DNA of 36,449 nucleotides from Pseudomonadota bacterium (GCA_021846965.1 JAJZWA010000037.1:1-36449); one strand, 5' to 3'. Positions 7,487-16,877 are shown, counted from the stretch's first letter. Notes: a model not told the origin generated them from the sequence alone. Numbers and translations are program-made.

Positions 7487-7609
7487 GGCGTTAGGTTCTC
7501 CAAAACCCTGATATGGGGGCGGGCGGCTGCGTTTTCCAGGCCCGGGCTGCGAGGGCCGTCGCGCTTTCGCCTCCGGGGCGCCCGAATGCGTGAAGCATAC
7601 CGGCGCCGG

Positions 7610-7615
7610 TAAAAT
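7610..7615 (+). promoter_or_regulatory. Putative -10 element of purE
   Basis: TAAAAT (5/6) lies 29 bases before the purE ATG in the 158-base divergent region between cnoX and purE. No clear -35 or PurR-like palindrome was seen. Confidence 0.35.
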
Positions 7616-7644
7616 GGTGGGCTTTTCACGTTGGGGGACCGAAG

Positions 7645-8127
7645 ATGGCCTTGGTCGGCGTGGTGATGGGTTCGAGTTCCGACTGGGACGTGATGCAGCA
7701 CGCGGCGCAGATGCTGCAGCGCCTGCAGATCCCCTTCGAGGCACGCGTGGTGTCGGCGCACCGCATGCCGGATGCGATGTTCGAGTACGCGGCCAGCGCG
7801 CGTGCGCGCGGTGTCTCGGCGATCATCGCCGGCGCCGGCGGCGCCGCGCACCTGCCGGGCATGCTGGCGGCCAAGACCACCGTGCCGGTGCTGGGCGTGC
7901 CGGTGCCCAGCCGCCACCTGCAGGGGCAGGACTCGCTGCTGTCCATCGTGCAGATGCCCAAGGGCATCCCGGTGGCCACCTTCGCCATCGGCGAGGCCGG
8001 CGCGGCCAACGCCGCGCTGTTCGCCGCGGCCATGCTGGCGGCCGGCGACGAGCAGCTCTTGCAGCGCCTGGAGGCCTTCCGCGCCGAGCAGACGGCGCAG
8101 GCCAGCGCCATGCGGGTGGGGCTGTGA
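7645..8127 (+). CDS. purE: N5-carboxyaminoimidazole ribonucleotide mutase
   Basis: A 160-residue class I PurE that converts N5-CAIR to CAIR in purine synthesis. The phosphate-binding GSSSDW (residues 9-14), SAHRMP (37-42) and the active-site loop [11 protein letters not shown] (63-73, with the catalytic His69) are all present, as is [20 protein letters not shown]. The gene overlaps purK by four bases (GTGA at 8124-8127), so the two are translated as a coupled pair. A GGGGGA site precedes the start. Confidence 0.97.
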   Translation: MALVGVVMGSSSDWDVMQHAAQMLQRLQIPFEARVVSAHRMPDAMFEYAASARARGVSAIIAGAGGAAHLPGMLAAKTTVPVLGVPVPSRHLQGQDSLLSIVQMPKGIPVATFAIGEAGAANAALFAAAMLAAGDEQLLQRLEAFRAEQTAQASAMRVGL

Positions 8128-9302
8128 CGCGCTCGGCGCAGGCATTCATCGCCCCCGGCGCCGTGCTGGGCGTGCTGGGCGGCGGCCAGCTGGGGCGCAT
8201 GTTCGCGCAGTCGGCCCAGTCCGCCGGCTACGAGGTGGTGGTGCTCGAGCCGCAGGCCGGCGCGCCCGCGGCGCAGGTGACCACGCGCCACGTGTGCAGC
8301 GCCTATGACGACGTGGACGGGTTGCACCAGGTGGCGCGCGTGGCGGGCGCGGTGACCATCGAGTTCGAGAACGTGCCGGCGGCGGCCCTGCAATGGCTGG
8401 ATCAGCACGTGCGCCTGGCGCCGCATGCGCCCGCGGTGGCCGTGTGCCAGGACCGCGCGCAGGAAAAGGCCTTGTTCCAGCGCCTGGGGGTGCCCTGCGC
8501 GCCGCATGCCGTGGTGCAGGATGCCGCGGACTGCGCGGCCGCCGCGGCCGCGGGCGAGCTGTTTCCCGGCATCCTCAAGACCGCGCGCATGGGCTATGAC
8601 GGCAAGGGCCAGGTCAGCGTGCACGAGGGCTCCGGGCTGGAGGCCGCCTGGCGTTCGCTGGGCGGCGTGGCCTGCGTGCTGGAGCGCCGGCTGGATCTGG
8701 ATTACGAAATCTCGGTGGTGCTGGCGCGCGGCGCCGACGGCTGCATGGTCCATTTCGAGCCGCAACGCAACGTGCATCGGGACGGCATCCTGTTCAGCAG
8801 CACCTCGGCGCCCGGAGTGATTCCCGAGGGCGTGGCCGAGGCCGCCGTGCGGGCCGCCCGCGGCGTGGCCGAGGGGCTGGACTACGTGGGCGTGCTGTGC
8901 GTGGAATTCTTCGTCACCCGCGACGGCCGGCTGGTGGCCAACGAGATGGCGCCGCGCCCCCACAACTCCGGGCACCACACCCTCGATTCCTGCGACGTCT
9001 CGCAGTTCGAGCTGCAATGGCGCTGCCTGGTCGGCGCGCCGCTGCCGCAGCCGCGTCGCCACAGCGCGGCGTTGATGCTCAACCTGCTGGGCGATGTGTG
9101 GTTCGACGCGCAGGCCGGCCAGCGCGAGCCCGACTGGGCCGGCGTGCTGGCGCTGCCCGGCGCGCATCTGCACCTGTACGGCAAGCACGAGCCGCGCGCC
9201 GGACGCAAGATGGGGCACCTGAGCTTCACCAGCGACTCGCTTTGCGCGGTCGAGGCGGCCGCGCGCGCGGCCTGCACGCTGCTCGGGCTGGCGCCGTTCT
9301 GA
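8124..9302 (+). CDS. purK: N5-carboxyaminoimidazole ribonucleotide synthase
   Basis: A 392-residue ATP-grasp enzyme that makes N5-CAIR from AIR, bicarbonate and ATP, handing its product to PurE. The N-terminal [20 protein letters not shown]-grasp segments ([31 protein letters not shown]) and the C-terminal [14 protein letters not shown] are clear. The start is the GTG at 8124 that overlaps the purE stop; it sits about a dozen residues before the conserved GGGQLGRM, which is the normal spacing. The next gene begins 23 bases after its stop. Confidence 0.95.
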   Translation: MTRSAQAFIAPGAVLGVLGGGQLGRMFAQSAQSAGYEVVVLEPQAGAPAAQVTTRHVCSAYDDVDGLHQVARVAGAVTIEFENVPAAALQWLDQHVRLAPHAPAVAVCQDRAQEKALFQRLGVPCAPHAVVQDAADCAAAAAAGELFPGILKTARMGYDGKGQVSVHEGSGLEAAWRSLGGVACVLERRLDLDYEISVVLARGADGCMVHFEPQRNVHRDGILFSSTSAPGVIPEGVAEAAVRAARGVAEGLDYVGVLCVEFFVTRDGRLVANEMAPRPHNSGHHTLDSCDVSQFELQWRCLVGAPLPQPRRHSAALMLNLLGDVWFDAQAGQREPDWAGVLALPGAHLHLYGKHEPRAGRKMGHLSFTSDSLCAVEAAARAACTLLGLAPF

Positions 9303-9325
9303 CCCGGCATGCGCGAGACCGCACC

Positions 9326-10348
9326 ATGAGCCACCACGCCGTCGTTCCCGCGGGCCCGCGGGAAATCCTCGAGGCGGTCGGCCTGCTGGAGGCCGGCAGC
9401 CTGGTCGGGCTGCCCACCGAAACCGTGTACGGGCTGGCCGCCGATGCCGGCAACGATGCGGCCGTGCGTGCGATCTATGCCGCCAAGGGGCGTCCGGCCG
9501 ATCACCCGGTGATCGTGCACCTGCACCGGCGGGCCGACCCCCTGCGCTGGGCGGCCGTGCTGCCGCCCGCGGCGCGCGCGCTGATCGAGGCCTTCTGGCC
9601 CGGGCCGCTGACCCTGGTGCTGCCGCGTCGCGCCGGCGTCGCCGAGACCTGCGCGGCGGGCCAGGACACCATCGCGCTGCGCTGTCCGGACCACGCGGTG
9701 GCGCAGGCGGTGCTCGAGCGCCTGCATGGCGGCCAGGGCGGCCTGGCGGCACCCTCGGCCAACCGTTTCGGGCGCATCAGCCCGACACGCGCAGAGCATG
9801 TGCGCGCCGAACTCGGCGAGGCGGTGGCCATGGTGCTCGACGGGGGCGAATGCGCCATCGGCATCGAAAGCACCATTGTCGATTGCAGCGCGGACAGCCC
9901 GCGCATCCTGCGCCCCGGCGGGCTGTCGGCGAGCGATCTGGCGCGGGTCCTGGGTATCGACCAGCAGCGCCTGCAGCCGCAGGAACATGCCGCCCCGGCA
10001 CCCAGGGTGCCCGGCGCGCTGGCCGCGCACTATGCGCCGCGCACGGCGCTGCGCCTGCGCGACGCATCCGACATCGACGCCCAGTGGCCGGCGCAGGCGG
10101 ACCATGTGGGGGTGCTGGCCCCGCGCCGTGCGCCGACCGGCGCACCGCCCGAGGCGAGCGCCCACTGGCTGGCTCTGCCGGACACCCCGCAAGGCTATGC
10201 GCGGGGCGTGTATGCCGCGCTGCGCGCGCTGGACGCCATGGGCCTGCGCGAGATCTGGGTGCAGCAACTGCCGCCGCAGCGCGCCTGGGACGCCGTGCGC
10301 GACCGCCTGCGCCGCGCCGCCCATGGCGCCGGCCCGGGCATCGCCTGA
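9326..10348 (+). CDS. tsaC: L-threonylcarbamoyladenylate synthase (Sua5 type)
   Basis: A 340-residue Sua5/YrdC/YciO family enzyme. It makes threonylcarbamoyl-AMP from threonine, bicarbonate and ATP, the first step in the t6A modification of tRNA position 37. The YrdC domain fills residues ~10-205, with GLPTETVYGLAADA, the KGRPADHP loop, WPGPLTLVL and APSANRFGRISPT. The remaining ~130 residues form the C-terminal Sua5 domain (VPGALAAHYAPRT), so this is the two-domain form and not the short TsaC of E. coli. It follows purK closely, an order I recall as common in Burkholderiales. Confidence 0.93.
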   Translation: MSHHAVVPAGPREILEAVGLLEAGSLVGLPTETVYGLAADAGNDAAVRAIYAAKGRPADHPVIVHLHRRADPLRWAAVLPPAARALIEAFWPGPLTLVLPRRAGVAETCAAGQDTIALRCPDHAVAQAVLERLHGGQGGLAAPSANRFGRISPTRAEHVRAELGEAVAMVLDGGECAIGIESTIVDCSADSPRILRPGGLSASDLARVLGIDQQRLQPQEHAAPAPRVPGALAAHYAPRTALRLRDASDIDAQWPAQADHVGVLAPRRAPTGAPPEASAHWLALPDTPQGYARGVYAALRALDAMGLREIWVQQLPPQRAWDAVRDRLRRAAHGAGPGIA

Positions 10349-10416
10349 GCCCCGCGCCTGGGCTACAGTGTGCGCGCCTGAGCCGGCAACGCCGCGGGCA
10401 ATCTCTTTTTCCGAGA

Positions 10417-10432
10417 CTGTATTTTCATACAG
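10417..10432 (+). promoter_or_regulatory. LexA (SOS) box of recA
   Basis: CTGTATTTTCATACAG matches the gamma/beta-proteobacterial LexA consensus CTGT-N8-ACAG exactly and lies in the longer palindrome ACTGTAT-N4-ATACAGT. It starts 64 bases before the recA ATG and overlaps the expected -35 region of the TACAGT promoter at 10441, where bound LexA would block RNA polymerase. Confidence 0.92.
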
Positions 10433-10440
10433 TCCTGTGC

Positions 10441-10446
10441 TACAGT
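10441..10446 (+). promoter_or_regulatory. Putative -10 element of recA
   Basis: TACAGT (4/6) lies 8 bases after the LexA box. At 17-base spacing the -35 would be TGTATT (10418-10423), inside the LexA box. This gives a simple steric SOS switch. Confidence 0.5.
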
Positions 10447-10480
10447 GCCCCGCACCAACAAGACGCGGGCAGGGACGACG

Positions 10481-11548
10481 ATGGCAATCGAACAGGGCAA
10501 GACCATGGTGAACGCGGAAAAGGCCAAGGCGCTGGCTGCGGCGCTGGCGCAGATCGAAAAGCAGTTCGGCAAGGGCTCGATCATGCGCCTGGGCGAAGGC
10601 GAGGTGGCCGAGGACCTGCAGGTCGTGTCCACCGGCTCGCTGGGCCTGGACATCGCACTCGGCGTCGGCGGCCTGCCCCGCGGGCGCGTGGTGGAGATCT
10701 ACGGCCCCGAATCCTCCGGCAAGACCACGCTGACGCTTCAGGTCATCGCGCAGATGCAGAAGCTGGGCGGGGTTTGCGCCTTCATCGACGCCGAGCATGC
10801 GCTGGATTCGCAATATGCACAAAAGCTCGGCGTGGACCTGCAGGACCTGCTGATCTCCCAGCCCGACACCGGTGAACAGGCGCTGGAAATCGCCGACGCC
10901 CTGGTGCGCTCGGGCTCGGTGGACCTGATCGTCATCGACTCCGTGGCCGCGCTGACCCCGAAGGCCGAGATCGAGGGCGAGATGGGCGACTCCCTGCCGG
11001 GCCTGCAGGCGCGCCTGATGAGCCAGGCACTGCGCAAGCTCACCGGCACCATCAAGCGCACCAACTGCCTGGTCATTTTCATCAACCAGATCCGGATGAA
11101 GATCGGCGTCATGTTCGGCAATCCGGAAACCACCACCGGTGGCAATGCGCTGAAGTTCTACGCCTCCGTGCGCCTGGACATCCGGCGCATCGGCTCGATC
11201 AAGAAGGGCGAGGAGGTCATCGGCTCCGAGACCAAGGTGAAGGTGGTGAAGAACAAGGTGGCGCCGCCCTTCAAGCAGGCCGAGTTCGACATCCTGTACG
11301 GCGAGGGCATTTCGCGCGAGGGCGAGATCATCGATCTCGGCGTCGCCGCGAAGATCGTCGACAAGTCCGGTGCCTGGTACGCCTACAAGGGCGAGAAGAT
11401 CGGCCAGGGCAAGGACAACGCCCGCGAGTTCCTGCGGGAGAACCGCGAACTGGCGCTGGAGATCGAGAACGCCGTGCGGGCTGAACTGGGCGTGCGCGCC
11501 ATGCCCACCGACGGCGTCGCCGCGAAGGCGGAGGCGGCCGAGGAGTGA
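10481..11548 (+). CDS. recA: Recombinase RecA
   Basis: A 355-residue RecA, the normal length. It forms the ATP-dependent filament on single-stranded DNA for strand exchange and triggers LexA self-cleavage. Walker [10 protein letters not shown] is at residues 75-83, with the signature [29 protein letters not shown] split around the L2/Walker B regions. The ATG at 10481 has AGGGA before it and gives the usual MAIEQGK-like start; a more upstream in-frame ATG-like codon lies in the promoter. A perfect LexA box controls the gene, and recX overlaps its end by four bases. Confidence 0.99.
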   Translation: MAIEQGKTMVNAEKAKALAAALAQIEKQFGKGSIMRLGEGEVAEDLQVVSTGSLGLDIALGVGGLPRGRVVEIYGPESSGKTTLTLQVIAQMQKLGGVCAFIDAEHALDSQYAQKLGVDLQDLLISQPDTGEQALEIADALVRSGSVDLIVIDSVAALTPKAEIEGEMGDSLPGLQARLMSQALRKLTGTIKRTNCLVIFINQIRMKIGVMFGNPETTTGGNALKFYASVRLDIRRIGSIKKGEEVIGSETKVKVVKNKVAPPFKQAEFDILYGEGISREGEIIDLGVAAKIVDKSGAWYAYKGEKIGQGKDNAREFLRENRELALEIENAVRAELGVRAMPTDGVAAKAEAAEE

Positions 11549-12075
11549 GGGACCCGGACGCGCGTCGTCCGCCCACCCGCGGGGAATTGCGCGCGAGCGC
11601 GCTGCGCATGCTCGCGCTGCGCGAACATGGGCGCGCCGAACTCGAGCGCAAGCTCTCCCGGCCGCGCGGCGAGCGCGAAGCGCCGCCGCCCGCGCTGCTG
11701 AGCCAGGTGCTCGACGAGTTGCAGGCGCAGGGCCTGCTCGACGAGGCGCGCTTCGCCCAGGCCCTGGCGCGGCGCGTGGCGCGCCGCCATGGCAGCCTGC
11801 GGGTGCTGGGCGAGCTGCGCCGGCACGGGCTGGACGAGGCCCTGGTCGAGCGCGCCGCAGGCGAGGCCCTGGGTGAACTCGAGCCGGAGTCCCAGCGCGC
11901 CCTGCGCCTGCTGCTGCGCCACCACCCCCTGCCGCCGGCCGACGCGGCGCAACGCGCGCGCCAGATGCGTTTCCTGCAAGCACGAGGCTTCGGCAGCGAT
12001 GCGATCCGGGCGGCGTTGCGTGATCGCGGCGCGAAGGTCCCGGATTCCGAACCGCTCGACGATGCCGGCGATTGA
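11545..12075 (+). CDS. recX: Regulatory protein RecX
   Basis: A 176-residue, arginine- and leucine-rich helical protein of the RecX family, which binds RecA filaments and limits their activity. Typical repeats include [39 protein letters not shown] and [18 protein letters not shown]. The start is the GTG at 11545, overlapping the recA stop as GTGA, so recX is translated from the SOS-induced recA transcript. The fit of the first helix with RecX N-termini supports this start. Confidence 0.92.
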   Translation: MRDPDARRPPTRGELRASALRMLALREHGRAELERKLSRPRGEREAPPPALLSQVLDELQAQGLLDEARFAQALARRVARRHGSLRVLGELRRHGLDEALVERAAGEALGELEPESQRALRLLLRHHPLPPADAAQRARQMRFLQARGFGSDAIRAALRDRGAKVPDSEPLDDAGD

Positions 12076-12160
12076 GGGCCGCGCGCCGCGCGGTACGCCC
12101 TTTGCGGGCTGCTAGACTTGCCTTTTGCGCTGCATCAATTTCCCGTGTCGACCACGTGCT

Positions 12161-12220
12161 GTTGCGCAGCCCGCGCCTGCCGCGCGCTCCCAGTGAGCGT
12201 GCGCCGGGGGGCTGCGCAAC
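12161..12220 (+). ncRNA. Structured 5' leader element of sucC, long hairpin
   Basis: GTTGCGCAGCCC (12161-12172) is the exact reverse complement of GGGCTGCGCAAC (12209-12220). The 36 bases between them contain a further hairpin, CGCGCTC paired with GAGCGTG around the five-base loop CCAGT. The RNA can thus fold into a long two-part stem. It lies 90 bases before the sucC ATG in a 235-base gap after recX. From memory, structured leader motifs named after sucC and sucA have been reported in other proteobacteria; I cannot say whether this is one of them. Confidence 0.5.
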
Positions 12221-12257
12221 GGCACCACCGCAGCGGCGCCGCCAGGGCCGCACGGGG

Positions 12258-12280
12258 TCGGACCAAGAGCCATGGTCCGA
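12258..12280 (+). repeat. Second hairpin of the sucC leader
   Basis: An 8-bp perfect inverted repeat, TCGGACCA and TGGTCCGA, surrounds a seven-base loop. Eight bases later comes a run of five T (12288-12292), then the sucC ribosome-binding site GGAGA. It could be a weak or conditional terminator, or an RNA stability element. Confidence 0.45.
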
Positions 12281-12310
12281 GCCAGCGTTTTTCCCATTGG
12301 AGAACATCGA

Positions 12311-13471
12311 ATGAAAATCCACGAGTACCAGGGCAAGCAGATCCTGCGTGAGTTCGGCGTGCCGGTTCCGCGCGGCATCCCCGCCTTCACGGTCGATGAG
12401 GCGGTGCACGCCGCCGAGCGGCTGGGCGGCCCCGTGTGGGTCGTCAAGGCGCAGATCCACGCCGGCGGCCGTGGCAAGGGCGGCGGCGTCAAGCTGGCGC
12501 GCTCGGTCGACGAGGTGCGCCAGATCTCCGGGCAGATGCTGGGCATGCAACTGGTGACCCACCAGACCGGCCCCGAGGGCCAGACCGTGCGCCGCCTGCT
12601 CATCGAGGACGGCGCCGACATCCGCAAGGAGTACTACGCGGGCCTGGTGATCGATCGCGCCGCGCAGAAGGTCGTGGTGATGGCTTCCAGCGAAGGCGGC
12701 ATGGACGTCGAGGAAGTGGCCGCGAAGACCCCCGAGAAGATCCACAAGGTGTGGGTGGAGCCCACCCAGGGCCTGCAGGACGCCGACGCGCTGTCGCTGT
12801 GCGAGAAGATCGGGCTGCCCGAGGCCAGCCGCAAGCAGGGCGCGCAGGCGCTGCAGAAGCTGTATCGCGCGTTCTGGGACAAGGACGCTTCGCTGGCCGA
12901 GATCAACCCCCTGGTGCTGCAGGGTGACGGCTCGGTGATCGCGCTGGACGCCAAGTTCAACTTCGACGACAACGCGCTGTACCGGCACGAGGAACTGCTG
13001 GCCATGCGCGACCTCGACGAGGAGGATCCCGCGGAGATCGAGGCCTCCAAGTACGGCCTGTCCTACATCCAGCTCGACGGCAACATCGCCTGCCTGGTCA
13101 ACGGCGCCGGCCTGGCGATGGCCACGATGGACACCATCAAGCTGTTCGGCGGCGAGCCGGCCAACTTCCTGGACGTCGGTGGCGGCGCCACCGCGGAGAA
13201 GGTCACGGCGGCGTTCAAGATCATGTTGAACAACCCGCAGGTGAAGGCGATTCTGGTCAACATCTTCGGCGGGATCATGCGTTGCGACGTGATCGCCGAG
13301 GGCCTGATCGCGGCAAGTCGCGCGGTGGCGCTGAAGGTGCCGCTGGTGGTGCGCATGAAGGGCACCAACGAGGACCTGGGCAAGCGCATGCTGGCCGATT
13401 CGGGGCTGCCCATCCTCAGCGCCGAGACCCTGGCCGAGGCCGCGCAGAAGGTCGTCTCCGCCGCCGCCTGA
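12311..13471 (+). CDS. sucC: Succinyl-CoA synthetase (ADP-forming) subunit beta
   Basis: A 386-residue ATP-grasp subunit (E. coli SucC is 388). With SucD it converts succinyl-CoA to succinate and makes ATP in the TCA cycle. The nucleotide-binding [13 protein letters not shown] is at residues ~51-62, with the conserved [33 protein letters not shown] and [10 protein letters not shown] segments. The ATG at 12311 follows a GGAGA site and gives the universal MKIHEYQGK start. It is followed 21 bases later by sucD. A structured leader precedes it. Confidence 0.97.
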   Translation: MKIHEYQGKQILREFGVPVPRGIPAFTVDEAVHAAERLGGPVWVVKAQIHAGGRGKGGGVKLARSVDEVRQISGQMLGMQLVTHQTGPEGQTVRRLLIEDGADIRKEYYAGLVIDRAAQKVVVMASSEGGMDVEEVAAKTPEKIHKVWVEPTQGLQDADALSLCEKIGLPEASRKQGAQALQKLYRAFWDKDASLAEINPLVLQGDGSVIALDAKFNFDDNALYRHEELLAMRDLDEEDPAEIEASKYGLSYIQLDGNIACLVNGAGLAMATMDTIKLFGGEPANFLDVGGGATAEKVTAAFKIMLNNPQVKAILVNIFGGIMRCDVIAEGLIAASRAVALKVPLVVRMKGTNEDLGKRMLADSGLPILSAETLAEAAQKVVSAAA

Positions 13472-13492
13472 ACCCTTGCCGAGGAACATTCC

Positions 13493-14389
13493 ATGTCCAT
13501 CCTGATTGACAAGAACACCAAGGTCATCACCCAAGGCATCACCGGCAAGACCGGCCAGTTCCACACCCGCATGTGCCGGGACTACGCCAACGGCAAGGCC
13601 TGCTTCGTCGCCGGCGTGAACCCGAAGAAGGCCGGCGAGGACTTCGAGGGCATCCCCATCCACGCCACCGTGGCGGACGCCAAGGCAGCCACCGGCGCCA
13701 CCGTGTCGGTGATCTACGTGCCGCCCGCCGGCGCCGCCGCTGCCATCTGGGAGGCCGTCGAGGCCGACCTGGACCTGGCCATCTGCATCACCGAGGGCAT
13801 CCCGGTGCGCGACATGATGGAAGTGCGCGCGCGCATGCGGGCCAAGGAGGCTGCGGGCGGCAAGCGTACCCTGCTGCTGGGGCCGAACTGCCCCGGGCTG
13901 ATCACCCCCGACGAGATCAAGATCGGCATCATGCCCGGGCATATCCACCGCAAGGGCCGCATCGGCGTGGTCTCGCGCTCGGGCACCCTGACCTACGAGG
14001 CGGTGGCGCAGATCACCGAGCTGGGGCTGGGCCAGAGCAGCGCCGTGGGCATCGGCGGCGACCCGATCAACGGCCTCAAGCACATCGAGGTACTCAAGCT
14101 GTTCAATGACGATCCCGACACCGATGGCGTGATCATGATCGGCGAGATCGGCGGACCCGACGAGGCCGAGGCGGCGCGCTGGGCCAAGGAGCACATGAAG
14201 AAACCCATCGTCGGCTTCATCGCCGGCGTCACCGCGCCCCCCGGCAAGCGCATGGGCCATGCCGGCGCGCTGATTTCCGGCGGCGCCGACACGGCCGATG
14301 CCAAGCTGGAGGTCATGGAGGCCTGCGGGTTCACGGTGACGCGCAATCCGTCGGAAATGGGCCGCCTGATGCGCAAGGCACTGGGCTGA
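13493..14389 (+). CDS. sucD: Succinyl-CoA synthetase subunit alpha
   Basis: A 298-residue subunit carrying the CoA site and the phosphohistidine. The N-terminal [25 protein letters not shown] and the active-site [14 protein letters not shown] (His256 phosphorylated during catalysis) are present. The ATG at 13493 is preceded by GAGGAAC. sucC and sucD form an operon that ends in the strong terminator at 14469-14503. Confidence 0.97.
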   Translation: MSILIDKNTKVITQGITGKTGQFHTRMCRDYANGKACFVAGVNPKKAGEDFEGIPIHATVADAKAATGATVSVIYVPPAGAAAAIWEAVEADLDLAICITEGIPVRDMMEVRARMRAKEAAGGKRTLLLGPNCPGLITPDEIKIGIMPGHIHRKGRIGVVSRSGTLTYEAVAQITELGLGQSSAVGIGGDPINGLKHIEVLKLFNDDPDTDGVIMIGEIGGPDEAEAARWAKEHMKKPIVGFIAGVTAPPGKRMGHAGALISGGADTADAKLEVMEACGFTVTRNPSEMGRLMRKALG

Positions 14390-14468
14390 CCGACCCAGGC
14401 GGCCACGGTCGCTGAGCCTCGCCCATACCCCCCCTCGCCGAGGCGAGCGGCGTGGTAATCCGGCATCG

Positions 14469-14503
14469 CATGGCGCCGGGCGCAAGCCCGGCGCCATGTT
14501 TTT
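14469..14503 (+). terminator. Strong intrinsic terminator of sucCD
   Basis: A 13-bp perfect stem, CATGGCGCCGGGC (14469-14481) with GCCCGGCGCCATG (14486-14498), is closed by a GCAA tetraloop of GNRA type and followed by five T. It lies 79 bases after the sucD stop. An ATG formed at its 3' foot (14496) is open into terC but is not a plausible start. Confidence 0.92.
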
Positions 14504-14591
14504 GGGCGGTCGGCGGCGTGCCTGCGGCTATGCTTGGGTTGCGCGCACCGTGGCCATTCCGAAGCCGCGCGGCGACGCCGGAGTACCTATC

Positions 14592-15311
14592 TTGCCCCTG
14601 GAATCCTTTGCTTCTGCCGCGTTCTGGGCCGCCAGTGCGCAGATCGTCCTGATCGACCTGCTGCTGGGCGGGGACAATGCCGTGGTCATCGCCATGGCCA
14701 GCCGCCGGCTGGCCGCCCACCAGCGTCGGCGCGCCATCATGCTGGGTACCGTCGGGGCGGTGGGCATGCGCATCGTGCTCACCCTGTTCGCGGTGCGCCT
14801 GCTGGAATTGCCCGGGCTGAAACTGGCCGGAGGCCTGCTGCTGGGCTGGATCGGCATGCGCCTGATGCTGCCCGAGGCCCACGACGCGAAGGTGGAGGAA
14901 GCGGACGAGCTGTGGAGCGCCGTGCGCATCGTCATCGTCGCCGACCTGATCATGAGCCTGGACAACGTGGTGGCCATCGCCGCGGCCGCGCGCAACTCGG
15001 CGGCCGAGCACGAGTGGATCCTCGTCATCTTCGGCCTGGTCCTGAGCGTGCCGATCATCGTCTGGGGCAGCGCGCTGGTGATCCGCCTCATCACGCGCTT
15101 CCCCGTGGTGATCGTGCTGGGCGCCATGATGCTGGGCTGGATCGCGGGCGGTCTTTGCGCCACCGACCCGCTGCTGCATGGCTGGCTGCAGGCGCAGTCC
15201 TGGGGCGAGTCGGCGCATCTGCTGGCGAGTGCCGTCGGTCTGCTGCTGGTGTGGCTGGGCGGCAGCTGGATGCGCCGGCGTCGTATGCCGCCGGGCATGC
15301 GCGGTTTCTGA
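14592..15311 (+). CDS. TerC/YjbE-family integral membrane protein
   Basis: A 239-residue multi-helix membrane protein of the TerC family. The two internally repeated signatures LLGGDNAVVIAMA (~residues 24-36) and IMSLDNVVAIAAA (~120-132) carry the paired acidic/Asn residues typical of these transporters, which are linked to Mn2+ export and to loading of exported metalloenzymes. I choose the TTG at 14592 because GGAG (14580-14583) stands eight bases before it and the protein then begins like other family members. The open frame back to 14496 starts inside the sucCD terminator and is rejected. The PP2C gene follows after seven bases, so they are probably co-transcribed. Confidence 0.85.
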   Translation: MPLESFASAAFWAASAQIVLIDLLLGGDNAVVIAMASRRLAAHQRRRAIMLGTVGAVGMRIVLTLFAVRLLELPGLKLAGGLLLGWIGMRLMLPEAHDAKVEEADELWSAVRIVIVADLIMSLDNVVAIAAAARNSAAEHEWILVIFGLVLSVPIIVWGSALVIRLITRFPVVIVLGAMMLGWIAGGLCATDPLLHGWLQAQSWGESAHLLASAVGLLLVWLGGSWMRRRRMPPGMRGF

Positions 15312-15318
15312 GGCGGAC

Positions 15319-16113
15319 ATGCGAAACCACGCCCACGGCCCCGTGCTGAGCCTGGAGATGGCCAGCTGCACCGATCGCGGACGCAACCGCGAGCACAACG
15401 AGGACGCGCTCGCCTGCGACGCGCTGGCCGGCGTGGCCGTGCTGGCCGACGGCATGGGGGGCTACGCGGCCGGCGAGGTGGCCAGCGGCGCCGCGGCGGC
15501 GCAGATCGCCTCCGACCTGGCGCGCCTGAAGATCGAGTACCCCGGCGTCAGTCCGGCCGATCTGATGCAGGCCATGCACGACTCGATCCGCAGGGTCAAC
15601 GACCAGATCTACCGCGCCGCCCACAAGGATCCGCGCTATACCGGCATGGGCACGACCCTGGTTGCCGCAGCTTTCACCGGGCAGGTGGCGGTGATCGCGC
15701 ATGCCGGGGATTCGCGCGCCTATCTGTTGCGTGACGGCCACCTTCGGCGCATGACCAAGGATCACTCCCTGTTGCAGGAACGCATCGATCTGGGCCTGCT
15801 CCAGGCCGACGATCCCGCGGGCGATTCCATGCGCAACCTGATCACCCGCGCGCTGGGCGTGGACCCCTTCCTGGAGCCCGAGATCGGCGTGCACGGCCTG
15901 CGCGACGGCGATCTGGTGCTGTTGTGCTCCGACGGCCTGAACGACATGATCGACGACGCGAGCATCGAGCAGACCCTGCGCGAGCATGGGGATGTGCCCG
16001 ACGAGGCGGCCCGGATGCTGGTGGAGCACGCCAACGCCGCCGGGGGACGCGATAATATCTCCGTCATCCTGATCGGACTGCGCCTTGGTGAGCCGCCCCG
16101 CGGCGCGCGCTGA
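15319..16113 (+). CDS. PP2C-family protein serine/threonine phosphatase
   Basis: A 264-residue soluble phosphatase of the bacterial PP2C (Stp/PppA) type. The metal-binding motifs are complete: RNREHNEDAL, LADGMGGYAAGE, TTLVAAAF, VIAHAGDSRAYLLRDG, CSDGLNDMI and GGRDNISVILI. It removes phosphate from Ser/Thr in a Mn2+/Mg2+-dependent reaction. An FHA-domain gene follows 56 bases downstream, a pairing seen in Ser/Thr phospho-signalling modules, including those that tune T6SS. No Hanks-type kinase is in the window, so its partner lies elsewhere. The ATG at 15319 lies just after the terC stop. Confidence 0.92.
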   Translation: MRNHAHGPVLSLEMASCTDRGRNREHNEDALACDALAGVAVLADGMGGYAAGEVASGAAAAQIASDLARLKIEYPGVSPADLMQAMHDSIRRVNDQIYRAAHKDPRYTGMGTTLVAAAFTGQVAVIAHAGDSRAYLLRDGHLRRMTKDHSLLQERIDLGLLQADDPAGDSMRNLITRALGVDPFLEPEIGVHGLRDGDLVLLCSDGLNDMIDDASIEQTLREHGDVPDEAARMLVEHANAAGGRDNISVILIGLRLGEPPRGAR

Positions 16114-16169
16114 TGCCTGTCCCGCCGCCGCCGGTTCGTCCGGCCATCCCATCCACGAGGTAGTCCGCC

Positions 16170-16877
16170 ATGGCCAAGCTGGTCATTTTTCTCGATGACA
16201 AGGTGCTCAAGGAAGTGGCCCTGAACAAGGACCGCATCACGCTGGGGCGGCGCCCGCACAACGACGTGGTGATCGACAACCTGGCGGTCAGCGGCGAGCA
16301 TGCGGTGCTGCTGCGCGAGGGCGAAGGCTACGTGGTGCAGGATCTGGGCAGCACCAACGGCTCCTACATCAACGGCAAGCCGGTCAAGCGCGCGCCTTTC
16401 CGCGAGGGCGACAGCCTGGACATCGGAAAGTACACCCTGCGCCTGCTGTCCGACGCGAGGGCCTCGGCCTTCGCGGGCTCGCGCTTCGCGCCTTCGGGCT
16501 ACACGCCTTCGGGCTACTCGAGCACCGGCGCGCGTTCCGGTGCGGCCACGGCCACGGGCACGCAGGTCTCCGACTCGACCTCGCGCTCCACCCAGTACCA
16601 GGAGCTTGGCGGCACGCCGCTGAAGCTGCGGGTGGTCAACGGCTCCTCGGCCGGAGCCGAGCTGGCACTGGACAAGTCGCGCACCACCTTCGGCCAGCGC
16701 GGTGTGATGGTGGTGGCCATCCAGCGCAATCCGCGGGGCTACGAGCTTTCGCAGATCGAGGGCGACGAGCGGGTGCGCATCAACGGCACCGCGCTGGGCG
16801 TGGTGCCGGTGGTGCTGAGCGCCGGGGACGTGATCGAGATGGCCGGCGGCACCCGCGTGCAGTTGCTCAGCGCCTGA
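16170..16877 (+). CDS. FHA-domain protein
   Basis: A 235-residue protein with a clear N-terminal forkhead-associated domain (~residues 20-95): ITLGRRPHNDVVID, the SGEHAVL turn and LGSTNGSYINGKPV, which together bind phosphothreonine. A Ser/Thr/Gly-rich linker (~100-148) with a doubled APSGYTPSGYSS-like unit follows. The C-terminal ~85 residues (LKLRVVNGSSAGAELALDKSRTTFG...) read like a second, degenerate FHA fold without the SxxH motif. It probably recognises a Thr-phosphorylated partner that the neighbouring PP2C phosphatase resets; this is inference from gene order. The linker threonines and serines might be phosphorylation targets. Confidence 0.88.
   Translation: MAKLVIFLDDKVLKEVALNKDRITLGRRPHNDVVIDNLAVSGEHAVLLREGEGYVVQDLGSTNGSYINGKPVKRAPFREGDSLDIGKYTLRLLSDARASAFAGSRFAPSGYTPSGYSSTGARSGAATATGTQVSDSTSRSTQYQELGGTPLKLRVVNGSSAGAELALDKSRTTFGQRGVMVVAIQRNPRGYELSQIEGDERVRINGTALGVVPVVLSAGDVIEMAGGTRVQLLSA

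Noticed and set aside
8882..14497. A single minus-strand open frame of over 1800 codons
   Set aside because: It lies antisense to purK, tsaC, recA, recX, sucC and sucD, all of which are certain. It is an effect of high GC and codon bias; its translation is low-complexity His/Ala/Gly/Arg and matches no fold.
14496..14591. N-terminal extension of TerC from the ATG at 14496
   Set aside because: This ATG is in the 3' arm of the sucCD terminator, and the added 32 residues are not TerC-like. The TTG at 14592 has a well-placed GGAG.
14504..14591. A yybP-ykoY (Mn2+) riboswitch before terC
   Set aside because: TerC-family genes often have one, but I find none of its conserved internal-loop sequences in this stretch.
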